From contig JADRCO010001233.1 in the NCBI GenBank assembly GCA_021464525.1, positions 1 through 21,109 on the forward strand: a stretch of DNA of 21,109 nt, in the 5' to 3' direction. The notes under the pieces were generated by a model that was given only the letters and a program-made list of their open reading frames with translations, searched no databases and was not told the DNA's origin. Shown piece after piece: positions 9,539 to 20,061 of this stretch (its first letter is position 1; every line of letters starts with the position of its first letter). The position numbers and the translations under genes were made by a program. This DNA is from Rhizophagus sp. LPA8_4_AMF. Its lineage: Eukaryota > Glomeromycota > Glomeromycetes > Glomerales > Glomeraceae.

Positions 9539-10339
9539 TTAAGTTGAAGGGTTAATAGTGATATTAAATCCAGGGATATCAAATATATATGTATGAGAAT
9601 TAACATGTAAATTATCATGCGGAAAAGAAGGATTCAAAATAGGTTGGTGTTGATTTTTATCGTAAATTTGCTGTGTTTCATCATTAATATGGATATAGTG
9701 TTGTGGTTGTGAAGAATATTGTGAGGTTGGATCATTAATATTTGTGAAATTTGAAGGATTAATAATGATTTCAAGTCCAGGAATTTCGAATCTAAAGATA
9801 GTATTAGAATCGTCACACGGTAAAGGAAGATTCAAAAAAGGTTGCTGCGGATTCTTATCGTAAAAATGTTGCGTTTCATGCGTTTCAGCACTATTATAGA
9901 TAAACGGTTGTGTAAGAGTGGAGGGTTGTGAAGAATATTGTGAAATTGTATCATCAATATTATGTTGTTGCATAGGAATAGAACATGATGTAGTGTATTG
10001 TGTTGTGGGAATAATACAATCATAATTATTGTTATCGTCTATATAATGTGGTATTGGTGTCGGTGAATCATGAACAACAGAAGAAATATGTTCATTAAAA
10101 TCGTGATTAATATACTGAACATTCTTAGTATTATTATTACATGGTAAAGGCATAGAGATTGGTAAAGAATATTGCGCAGTAGAATCTCGTTCGTCTGTTA
10201 ATTGTTGTATATGTGGTGGATAATATTGAACATCATTATTAGTATTATGACTAATGATTGGGGAAAAAATATATTCAGCTCGTTCATCTCTTGGGTATAT
10301 CGACTGCTGTTCTTCAAATGAACTAAAAATTTCATACAT
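9539..10339 (-). CDS. Q/N/P-rich protein with two C-terminal repeats, family unknown
   Basis: This is one intronless frame of 266 codons from the ATG at 10339; an ATG seven codons earlier (10360) is also possible. I chose the inner one because MYEIFSSFEEQQ looks like a normal start. The protein is rich in Gln, Asn, Pro, Ser, Tyr and His, has no membrane segment or signal peptide, and is probably disordered. Counting from the outer ATG, two units of about 60 residues cover 140-203 and 213-272. Each has SQYSSQP, then (H/D)ETQxxYDKNxxQP(F/I)LN, then F(E/D)IPG(L/F)xIxINPS. The repeat and the long uninterrupted frame in A+T-rich DNA support a real gene. I do not recognise the family. The composition resembles low-complexity regions of transcriptional regulators, but no DNA-binding domain is visible. 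Confidence 0.6.
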   Translation of the reverse strand: MYEIFSSFEEQQSIYPRDERAEYIFSPIISHNTNNDVQYYPPHIQQLTDERDSTAQYSLPISMPLPCNNNTKNVQYINHDFNEHISSVVHDSPTPIPHYIDDNNNYDCIIPTTQYTTSCSIPMQQHNIDDTISQYSSQPSTLTQPFIYNSAETHETQHFYDKNPQQPFLNLPLPCDDSNTIFRFEIPGLEIIINPSNFTNINDPTSQYSSQPQHYIHINDETQQIYDKNQHQPILNPSFPHDNLHVNSHTYIFDIPGFNITINPST

Positions 10340-10360
10340 TGTTATGATACAAAAAGACAA

Positions 10361-12181
10361 TAATAATTAAAAGTGGAAATGTTTTTGTAGAGTTGATGTG
10401 AAAAAGGGAGATAATTTTTTTTTATTCCTTTTTAAATGTTTTTTTTTTTACTTTGATGAATTACATGAATAATGTAACAACAAACGTTGCAAATGATACC
10501 TAATTATTCTATTGTTTGTCATCCAATATTCACGTATTTGATCAGTTATTTATTATTTCCTTAAATCGAAATCTAAAAATGGAAATCCTTTATTAGGTAC
10601 GATAAGTAATATCATTCGAAATTCTTAAAGCATTATTCAAAATCGGTGAAATTAAAATAAATCCCACATTCTATTTATACAGATTACACAAGAATGAATC
10701 CAATCCCAGATTTATTTCTTGAAGTAATCGATGATTTATATGTTTGTCGTAAAATTCAAACTATGTGACACAATATTTAAACAAACAAAAGAAGCTTATC
10801 AGCAAAAATGTAATTGATGTGTAACATAAAGTATAATTGCAATAGGTGTACTTACTTAGATAATAATGTTACAAAGAATTAATAATCCTGTTTTTAATAT
10901 GAAATGGCCAATAAAATTATAATTTTAAACCATAATGTTTTATCATTCGTGATTTAAATGTTTCTCCACTTAAATTTCAGTAAAGAAATAATCAAATAAC
11001 AATTAACGATTTCTAAAGATTTTCTTATGCAAAATTTCATTTTATTTAGTAGTTTCAAATATTTATTTATTTATTATGGTGATACAAAATGATCACTTAT
11101 TATTTGTTTTAAAAAAAAAATGGGTTTTCGGCGGAAGTTTCCGAATATTTATTACAAAGAAAAAAGTGATAATAAATAATTAAACTTCGAATTAGTGCAT
11201 TAACAATAAGATTTTTTTTTTCGGAAACATATGAATAAATAAAGTTAATCCGCTTGTTTATTTTAGAAATATTAAAATGTTGAGCTCATTTTCAACCTTT
11301 GACAAATAAAAGGAAAAAAAAACGGGATGACTAACAAGCTTTAATTAAAAAAACAGGAAAATGAACATTAGAAGATAACATTTTTATTATATGTATAAAT
11401 ACAGTAAAAAAATCGTATGTTAATTTTGGTCTTTCATTGTGTCATTTTTATAATACCGGCTTGCCATAAACATGATGATAGACATGGGACCCGGCGCCTG
11501 TTACCCAAACTAAAGTAATCACGTGACTTTACATGTAATTTGTCACCTCGTTATTGGGCGTAATTTAAATTATCGATCGAGTGTTACACTTTTTGCCAAA
11601 AATTTTTATTTGAAAAACTTGTAAGGTAATGATTTTTTGATAAAATTACTATAAATGATTTCTTTTTTCGATTATTTCATGCACACAATAAATTTTTAAA
11701 TTAATTTTCTCAATAGCTATAATCGTTTCGAGAAATTCATTATATCTAGATAAAATAATTGAACATGATTACAAAAGTAAACATATTGTTTCAAAGATTA
11801 CAAAAAAATTTAATCATTGTTAATCACAATAATTCTTATTAAAAGTGTTACTAAGTTTTTTGTTTATAGTGTAACATTAAAGGTGTATTGCATACCTTTC
11901 TTTGGATCAAAATGCTTGCCAAGAAAAGATATGAAATTAAAAAGTCACGTGTTCTGGAATTTAATTATGTGATCACGGAAAAGGTTAGTGTTTAATGAAT
12001 TATTATGTAGCCATGACGAATTAGGAATTTATTCCCCATATATATTCTATATAATATATGGCTTGGCATTTTATTACAGAGAAAAAAATTTAAATTTTTT
12101 TTTTTTTTTTTAAGTTTCGTAAAAATAGCGCTCAAATTTTTTTTCTCTATTATTTTATATTTTTCTTTTTTTGCTTTCGTT
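10361..12181. other. Gene-free stretch with CACGTG sites
   Basis: I find no supportable gene in this 1.8-kb stretch. A short frame from the ATG near 10694 (MNPIPDLFLEVIDDLYVCRK...) stops after 24 codons and might be a relic. CACGTG occurs at 11520-11525 (as TCACGTGA) and 11946-11951. A GC-richer island lies at about 11455-11590. From about 12090 the plus strand becomes strongly T- and CT-rich up to the start of the next gene, which is probably its promoter and leader. Confidence 0.45.
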
Positions 12182-12855
12182 ATGACTTTTTTAGATTCTC
12201 CAAATATAAAAATATGGTATTCACAATTACATTCTTTAGAAAAGAATTTACTTTTCGTCCTTATGTCTTATGCAATCATTTCGATTTCATCAAGTGTGGG
12301 ATTATTACTTTTACAATTTAATTCCATCATGAACATTTCTTGGTTACTTTATTTATTCGTATTAGGTTTAGTCATTGGAGGTTTTATCTCTGTAAGTAAT
12401 TTATTATTTTTTTTATTTTCGTTGGTTTGATTCAAAACATTTCATTTAATAATTTCCTCGCTTTCTTTTTCATATAAAGTTCACCTCAAGATCATTATTA
12501 TATTTTACCGTTTTCACCATGTCAAATTCAATTTCTATATTAATCTATTTCGTTTTAATACAATTCGTGAATGATGTATGCGAATCTCTCGTTTGTATAA
12601 AACATATCAGATTCATAAAACAAATGGCTTTTGCATTATTTATAATTTCTATATTATTTGAATTAAATTTTATTTTTTTTGGCTATGTGATTTGGGTAAA
12701 AAGGTATGAAATATTATATGATATTAGTTGTTATTATTTACAATTCTTTTTTTTTTTAAAGAAAAAAATTAATATGTACATATATATATATATTTTTTTT
12801 CAGGGTATGGAGATGTAGTAATCAAAATCATGAATACAAAAAGCTTTATGTTTAA
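12182..12855 (+). CDS. Small four-helix membrane protein, copy A of a convergent pair
   Basis: Exons: 12182-12391, 12480-12703, 12804-12855. The introns (88 and 100 bp) begin GTAAGT and GTATGA and end AAG and CAG. Phases 0 and 2 join cleanly, giving 161 residues. Four hydrophobic segments are evident at about 22-46, 52-70, 76-100 and 117-140, with a short basic tail (KRVWRC...). Exon 2 holds LIQFVNDVCESLVC and SILFE...GYVIW. No enzyme motif or known family is recognised; the size and helix count resemble MARVEL or tetraspanin-like proteins only in outline. The gene 13443-14153 on the other strand has the same exon plan and related sequence, so both are very likely real. Transcription runs towards that gene. 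Confidence 0.78.
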
Positions 12856-13442
12856 GAAAATTGATTTTCTTCTTTTATAATTTGATGGATATTTTTTTGT
12901 ATTATTATTTTTTTTCTCCTTTTCTTTTATTTTTTTGTATTATTATTATTATTTTCATTTTTCTTTTTCTTCTTATATTGCATCTTTTCCTTTAAAAGTG
13001 AGAAAGATCAAAAAAATTATATTTTCTTTTTTCTTTTTTTTCTTCTTCTTCTTCTTTTCTTTAAAAGAGAGAGATCAAAAATTATATTTATTTATTTCTT
13101 TTTTTATCAAAAAAAAGAAAGTAAGAATCAACATCATAGAAAGAAAGTAGAACCGAAAAAAGATCAAATTAAAAAAAAAGAAATTAAATCTTTTTATAAA
13201 TAAAAAGAAAAAAAAAAAAAGATTAATACTACCCATATCCATTTTAATATTATTAATTTATATTAAATTAATCTAGAAGAAGAATGAATGATGAGATGTT
13301 GATGTTAGAAGATTTGTAAACAGGTAAAATAGAATTTCTTTTTATTTACGTATTTTAAAAATATAGAATATTCCTTTTTTTTTTTTTACTTACGTTTTAC
13401 ATATTATTAGTAATAAAAATACAATATACGAAAAGTAAATTA
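12856..13442. other. Convergent spacer with mirrored pyrimidine-rich flanks
   Basis: This lies between the 3' ends of the paired membrane-protein genes. The left half is T/TTC-rich on the plus strand; from about 13110 A/AAG-rich tracts appear on the plus strand. Each gene is therefore followed by a T-rich sense strand. A direct repeat of about 30 bp starting CTTTAAAAG lies at 12990-13023 and 13059-13088, the second copy slightly shorter. Open frames through it are poly-Phe/Lys noise. Confidence 0.5.
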
Positions 13443-14153
13443 TTAAGCCGTATACGGCGTGGTATCGTTTTTAAACTTCCAAATCCTAAATATTGAGGTA
13501 AAAAAAAAAAGAAGAGCAAAAAAAAGGTCAACATCCCGAGAAAAAAAAATTAAGATTTTTTTAAAATCAAAAAAAAAAGAAAAAATTTTTTTTACCCTTT
13601 TCTCCAAATCTCGTAACCTATATAAATATAACCAACTTCAAATAAAATGGAAAATGCAAATAATAAATAAGAACTTCTGAATAAAGTGACACCAGGTTCT
13701 AAACAAAAAATTGGTTCACATAATCCAGATAAGAATTGAATTAAATTATAATAAAGTAAGGTTGGGAATATATTTGTTACGATAAAAATAAAATAATAGA
13801 TTAAGAATTGAAAATAAATCTAAAAAGAAAAAATAAAGTTAATAATTAATTAAGTATCGTTTTTGTTTTTAAAAAAAAAATTTTAATTATATAATTTTTT
13901 TACTCACCACAAAAAAACTTCCTATAATTAAACTTGGTACAGTCATATAAAATACCAAATCCGAAATATTGATTAACCCATCTAATTGATAATTTAATAT
14001 GTTACTAATTAATATAGTTGAAAATATCGTATTTAATGTACTAGCGTAAATAAATAATCTTTCTAAAGGATGAAATATTAAAATACGCTGTCGAAATTTT
14101 TTACTAAATTGTTGCGTATAAGATGATATTTCTTCTATATATAAATTCCCCAT
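13443..14153 (-). CDS. Small four-helix membrane protein, copy B of a convergent pair
   Basis: Exons: 14153-13908, 13819-13596, 13485-13443. Introns of 88 and 110 bp have GTGAGT and GTAAAA donors and TAG acceptors, with phases 0 and 2, giving 170 residues. I chose the ATG at 14153 because the frame further upstream is only a poly-T tract read as poly-Phe. Against copy A, exon 2 is the same length (224 nt) and aligns without gaps at 26 of 74 residues. Shared motifs are LIQF-x4-CE-x3-C, SILFE and GY-x-IW-x-K. The last exon gives GIWKFKNDTTPYTA, matching RVWRC... in copy A. Four hydrophobic segments are present, and the N-terminal 30 residues are hydrophilic and basic. The function is unknown; the pair arose by an old duplication with inversion. 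Confidence 0.76.
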
Positions 14154-14167
14154 GTTTTTTAAAAATA

Positions 14168-14195
14168 CAAAAAAAAAAAAAAAAAAAAAAAAAAA

Positions 14196-14231
<36 letters not shown>
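14168..14231. repeat. Long poly-A/poly-T tract
   Basis: This is about 64 bp of almost pure A on the plus strand, with one C. It lies directly upstream of the start codon of copy B, where it is poly-T on the sense strand. Such tracts exclude nucleosomes and often lie in fungal promoters; that role here is inference. The exact length may be unreliable in an assembly. Confidence 0.8.
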
Positions 14232-14235
<4 letters not shown>

Positions 14236-15490
14236 AGAATGAAAATAAAAAGTTTATTCTTCCTATTCTATTTCTTATATTTATTAGGAGATTTTCTTAT
14301 TATTACTTTTTTTTTCCGAAAATACCCCCAACGCTAGAACAAAACAAGTAAATCAGACCAAAAGTATAAAATACAATAAACCTTATTGTAACGCTGATTT
14401 ACAAAATTTACAATCCCTTTCTTGTCTAATATTAAATTAATTACACCGCAGCAATGTTAAAATCACGCGAAATAATTTAAAAAAAAATATTACTTTTTTT
14501 TACAGGATATCTCGTTTAAATAAATAAATTTTATTAATTACACAAAGGCTTAAAAAAGTTCGGATCCGCCCGTCGTTCGGAGAATTACAAATAGATAGAA
14601 TAGAAAGATCCGATGATCTAACGTAATTACACAAACTAGTAAAAATGGTAAAAACAAGATTTTGATGGGTTGCACACTATCTATCAAGAAAAAAGACACG
14701 GATTTTTAGATGTTCCCTGCAAAGAAGAGAAACAATACATTATATTTAAAACATTTTTTAATGATGTGTAAGTTTTTTTATTCATACATAATTTCTGCTA
14801 ATAAATAAATAAATAAAAAAAGGTATAAATTGAAACAAACTAATTATAATAATGTAAATAACTTATTTCACGCTTAGCTAGCTCATTTGTTAAAAATTAT
14901 TTTAATTTACAAATACGAGGATAGCATATATATAGCTGTAACGATGTATGGTAACACAATTCTAAAAGCAGCAATAAATAAGAACGTTATTACGTGTATA
15001 CGTACATTTTAGAATGGTCTAGCCCGTTCAGATCAACAAAAAGGCATGTTACTCAAACGATCAATAACAATCACGTGATCGGATGTTGCTTTATTATCCA
15101 ATCACAAACCATCAGGTTAAAAACAAAGAAAATAATAAAACGTGCTTTTTAAATTAGTTTGTTCGTTGAACACGTTGTTATTTATTGTGACTTGTGAGTA
15201 AAGATTTAACGTAATAATCTCTCAATGTGCGCGCTATGTCAAAAATTTAAATAAAAATTGCAAATAATTTAAAAGTTTTGTAAATCTTTAAACAATCATT
15301 ACATTAAGTGTTTCCAGTTTCTGTATGTATACAAATTAATTTTGATTAATGAGTGTAACTGTGTAAATATTTGTTCTTTTTTTTATAATGTTAACTTGCA
15401 TTTTCTCAAACTATTAATGATATACTCCTTTCCCTGTCATACGTGTTTAATAAAGGGGTTCGTAACATGTGACATCTGTACATCAGCAGT
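14232..15490. other. Gene-free A+T-rich stretch
   Basis: No firm gene. A short plus-strand frame at 14239-14337 (MKIKSLFFLFYFLYLLGDFL...) is hydrophobic and divergent from copy B, but it is too short and low-complexity to call. TCACGTGATC lies at 15071-15080 and CCAATCA follows at 15098-15104, a possible promoter-like pairing. Confidence 0.35.
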
Positions 15491-15498
15491 GATGTGCT

Positions 15499-15579
15499 CT
15501 TGGAAGATTGGAAGCACTATTGGAAGTACTTTTGGAAGCATAATTTTCTAATAAAACCATTTGGATTGGAAGCTTCCAA
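15499..15579. repeat. TTGGAAG repeat cluster ending in a palindrome
   Basis: TTGGAAG occurs at 15500, 15508, 15520, 15532 and 15566. The last copy forms the perfect palindrome TTGGAAGCTTCCAA (15566-15579). GAA-GC-TTC inside it matches two inverted units of a heat-shock element. This may be a tandem repeat relic or a factor-binding cluster. Open frames across it are not convincing genes. Confidence 0.6.
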
Positions 15580-18156
15580 CCAAATTTTTATACAATTGGA
15601 CACTGCTTTAGGGGTAGTTGTTTTTATTGCGCACGTGGCTTTTTTTTTTTGCGCTACATCATTCAAATATGTCTTCTTTGATAATTAAAATGTTTTAAAG
15701 ACATTGTACATAATTCTTTTAGATACGAACATTTTAAATGATTTAGATATTAAATAAGATTAACGAAATTATGAGAATTATTTTTTTTATTTGAATACGT
15801 TTAAAATTAATTTTAACGAGATTCTAAAATACTTTCGGTATTATACAAAATACAATTGGGCCCTATTATCATAGTTATTTGGTGTAAAGTTGATAAAATT
15901 AAAGCTATTATTAAAGCTATTGTAAATCTGATAATAAGAAATAACGACTCGTAATAATAATTATAAAAAGTTAAATGAAATATTTTAAAATATTTTTATA
16001 CTTTATACCATGCTATTATAGATAGAAAATTCAGAAATAATGTATAACAATACTACAATCAGCTCTTGATATAACGAGCTACCAAATTTTCTAATCACGT
16101 GACGTTCAACCAATCAAATACGGCATAATAGTGGGTCACTTCCCCTATAGAGGAGCAGTCAATCCCGAATTCTACCGCTGTTGGTGACTGGATTTTTCAT
16201 GTAATATTTAGCAAGAATTTAAGGGTAAAAGATACGTTATTTTAGAGCAAAAGAGAGAGCTCACTTCAAATAATCTAAAATACATCTTTCCATTTTTTAG
16301 TTCCACCAAAAAAGAAAATGGACTTTAAAATTCTCATCTTTGGTACTAATTATACGTCTAGAATATGAAATATTGTAAAAAAAAAAAAAATACTATTTTC
16401 TTTGTGAAGTGAAATATTGTAAAAAAATACCACTTAAACAAAGGGTGTTCATATAATTTTTTTGAGATGTGTTTATATAATATGAGTAACTTTTTTCACT
16501 TAACTATGATTAAATAATGTGACAACGCAGCCCCATAAAAAATCTTCAAAGTAAAACTCCGATAAATGATCATTTTTCCAGTTTTTTGTATTCCAAAAAA
16601 AACTCCGACATACTGTTCTAAAAAATTTTTATAGGGAGCAGCAATTGTCATAAAGTATCAATAAAAAATAAAAAAAAAATGTTAATAATACATAATACAT
16701 CGATTCATTTTTAATTTGCTGCATAACACGGTTAGTAAACATTTAATCAAGTATATAAAAAGATTTTATTTGAAAATACAACAACTAACCTATTACTCAT
16801 TTATTCAATTGCGTAATACAGTATCATTACAAAATTATTTCTCTTAAACCCTACATTTATTTTTCGATTAAAATCATGTGATAAGATGTCACAATGGTTA
16901 GGCAAATCATAATAGATCAAATGACCTTATCGTCATTGTATATCACGTTTCCCCATGAAACGGGAAATGATGGACCAAATTTAATCTTTTACGACAGCAA
17001 CAGATCTTTACTTTTTAAAAAATCCTTATGCATTAAAACATATTAAATAATTAAGCGCTTAAAATTATCATGAAAAACCTTAATTAAAGAATCTAATTTA
17101 ACCCTATTTAAAAAATAAAATCAAAAGAGATGTTGTCGTATTGTTGCTTCAACTTGAAAAATGTAAATTATCGTATATTATTTGTGAATATATATATTCT
17201 TTATTTTTTTCATGCGTAACATGTTTGTTTACAAAATTATCTTTTAAAAAAAAAAAACTTTTAAATTACAGTATTACGTATATGTTTACTATGCGTTAAA
17301 TATCAACTTTGTCATACAGAATTAATTTTTTAATAAAAAATCACAAATGAGTCCACGATTACAAAATATCAATTAATTGATCTAATTGAAAAAAAAAAAT
17401 TCGTTTTAAAAGAAATTCGTTCAAAAAATAAATATTTTTTAAAAAAATCTCATATTAAAAATGAATGTTCGATAAACAGTTGAGAGTAATCTGTAATCAC
17501 TGCATACTTAACGGAAACATTTCATACCATATGTAAAGAAATTTTTCCATCATGGGATGAAAATCTTATACATAACTGTCCACTTTTTCGAACGCGTGTC
17601 AAAAAAAAACGAAAATTAAATTTTTTTACTTATAAAGCGACAATTCTTTTACGTATAACTAATTAATAATAATGTTAATAAAATTACAGTTTTTTTATGT
17701 AGATAATAAAATTTTTTTAATCGATAAACTTTTTCACAATTAAAGCAATAATATTTGGTAACTCGATTGTCAGGTTTTTTTTAGTTAGACGATACAAAAT
17801 ATAATTTTCAGTTTTCATATTCAAGAAATTTTAAATTTTTTTTTTTTTATAAACTCTATAATTCATTCATTTAAAGTCAAAAAAGTTTGACAAACAGATT
17901 AAATCAAAAGCAAATTTTGATATGAGAACCACTTTTTTTAACTTTCATTTGCTATCGTGCTTCATGCATGAAAATGAATTACATTATTGTGATTACAATA
18001 AATCACTATTCAGCGATTATAGCCAACTTTCAAAGTTCATATAAAATAAATTCATCTATGGGTTAACATAACTGTACATTAATATATTTGTATATTAAAT
18101 AATCTAGCAGCTATTTACAGCACTGCGTATTAAGTAAAAGTTTTAAACATTATAAT
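15580..18156. other. Long gene-free A+T-rich stretch
   Basis: Across about 2.6 kb I see no gene on either strand. CACGTG occurs at 15632-15637 and 16096-16101, the latter as TCACGTGA followed by CCAATCA at 16110-16116. A GC-richer island at about 16095-16200 surrounds the second site. Short A and T tracts are frequent throughout. Confidence 0.45.
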
Positions 18157-20061
18157 TTAAAGAACGTTGATATCAAGATCAATTTCTTTGGTGACGTATC
18201 CTTATATTGAAAACAAAAATTAGATAGAAATTTTATAATGTTAACTTATATTAATAAAATATATATTTACTTACCATTATTACGAGGTTGATTAGAACTC
18301 ATATTAATATCTAATTCAATTTCTTTTGTAAAGTAATCTATAAAATCATGATCAATTAAAATTATGAAAGGAATATGTTGATTGTTAAAGTGTAATTTTA
18401 TTTACCACTATTTTTATTTTCAAGAAATTTTCTACTTTTAATACTTTGGTCTAAATAATTATGAAAACTAAAATGTGAATTAAATAGTAGAAGGTATAAT
18501 GAAAAAAAATTATTTGTCAAATTTAATTATCGTACCATTATCATTACTGTCTTCAACTGAATCATCTTTAAACTTTCTTTTATCTTTAAAATAATATTAA
18601 TGATAAGTAATAATAAACAAAACATTAAACAAAAACTGAATAATTACCGGTAGATACTAAGTTATTTTTCAAATAATAATAAAATGGATCTAAAAGTTGT
18701 TTAAAAATAAATATTAGTTAAAATTTTTCTTGCAACAAAAATGCGTTGTAATGTAATAAAATTTGTTACCGATAGATTGACTCCTTGAACTCCTTAAAGA
18801 CATTGCGGATTGAATCATGCAACTTAAAGGTCTACTCTTATAAATGGCATCTGGATTAGTTATTGTTACAGGTCCAATGTCTGATGATTCTATAATTTTA
18901 GTTCGAATTATATCACTTTCATTATTATACATATTAACAATTTTCCAAAATATATCGATATCTTCAGATGTTGGTCTTTTTGCTGGATCAGAATGCCAGC
19001 ATTCCTTCATTAGTTCAATATATCCTTTGGGTGCATTTGTAACAATTGGTGGTCGTAAACCATCACATATTTTGATTATAAGTTCTGTATCATGAATTTC
19101 ATCCCAAAAAGGTCTTCTACCTGCCATAAATTCCCACATAATCATTCCAAAACTATATATATCTGAAGCAAAAGTATATTTTTGTCCTTGAAAAATCTCT
19201 GGTGCAATATAAGGAATAATACCATATTTTTCATTATCATTATTTGATTCAGTTGCAGATCTACTTATTCCCAGATCACCGATGCACGCAATATCTTTAT
19301 CAAAAAAGATATTTCCACTATGTAAATCTCTGTGGATGATTTTTGCCCTATGCATTATTAGGAGTCCAGTCATTATATATAAAAGCCTACTCAACTTTGT
19401 TTTCCAGCTAACATTATAAAAGTCATTACTTAAATAACGTATCGAATCACCTAATTCATAATATGGCATAATAATAATCATATCTTTGGTAATAGGATCT
19501 TGAGTAATTCCAAGATATTCACCAATACCCTCATCAGTTATATTAATATTTGGTAAAATCTGATAAAATACTTTAAGCTAAATAAAAGAAAAATATTATT
19601 TCTTCATCAAGTTGAAAATTAAAATATTGCATGTATCGTACCTCGTTCAGTTCCTTGGATGTAATGTTTTTAGAATCATTAAGTTTTTTGAGAACAACCG
19701 TATAATTATTATTACGAACAATACTATTATTACGTCTAGTGCTGCACCCATCAATTGGACCATCAATCCAAATAGCCTTATAAATTTTACTAAATCCTCC
19801 TTCGGCAATAAATTCTATATTTTCGAATTGATCATAGGGAACAAACTCCAATATACTATGAATTGAACATGTAACAAAATTAACTCGTGTATTTATGATA
19901 ATGTCATCAATGTCTTTATTTCCACTTAAATTAAGTTTGAATATTTTATAACATAATTGACAAGTCTCATAAATTTCATCTATAGTTTTTTTTTTCTTAC
20001 ATTCTTTACATGTTATTTCTCTTTTACTAACTATAGTTCGTTCTAGATGACTTAAGGACAT
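18157..20061 (-). CDS. TKL-like protein kinase, seven exons with a modular C-terminal tail
   Basis: Exons: 20061-19642, 19577-18770, 18689-18648, 18583-18536, 18450-18406, 18337-18275, 18200-18157. The introns are 64-85 bp with GT-AG ends, and the phases join without a break to give 489 residues. C18-x2-C21 and C34-x2-C37 form a probable zinc module. Kinase motifs: AEGGFSKIYKA (86-96), VVLK (K125), HRDLHSGN (222-229, D224), DLG (241-243), APE (265-267). All catalytic residues are kept, so it should be active. DLG replaces DFG, as in its relative at 136-1895. The tail after about residue 410 comes from five exons of 42-63 nt that all begin inside a codon whose first base is G, giving Asp or Gly at each junction. 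Exons 6 and 7 share Y-x-TKEI-(E/D)-LDIN. This is the expanded AM-fungal kinase family; targets are unknown. The first ATG is at 20061. Confidence 0.87.

Noticed and set aside
12935..13680. Plus-strand frames of poly-Phe and poly-Lys character
   Set aside because: They are translations of T and A tracts in the convergent spacer, and the last one overlaps exons of the minus-strand membrane-protein gene.
14154..14198. Upstream extension of copy B through a poly-Phe stretch
   Set aside because: It comes from the poly-T tract before the ATG at 14153, and copy A has no such extension.
15342..15688. Two overlapping plus-strand frames around the TTGGAAG repeats
   Set aside because: They overlap in different frames, change character at the repeat and match no family that I know.
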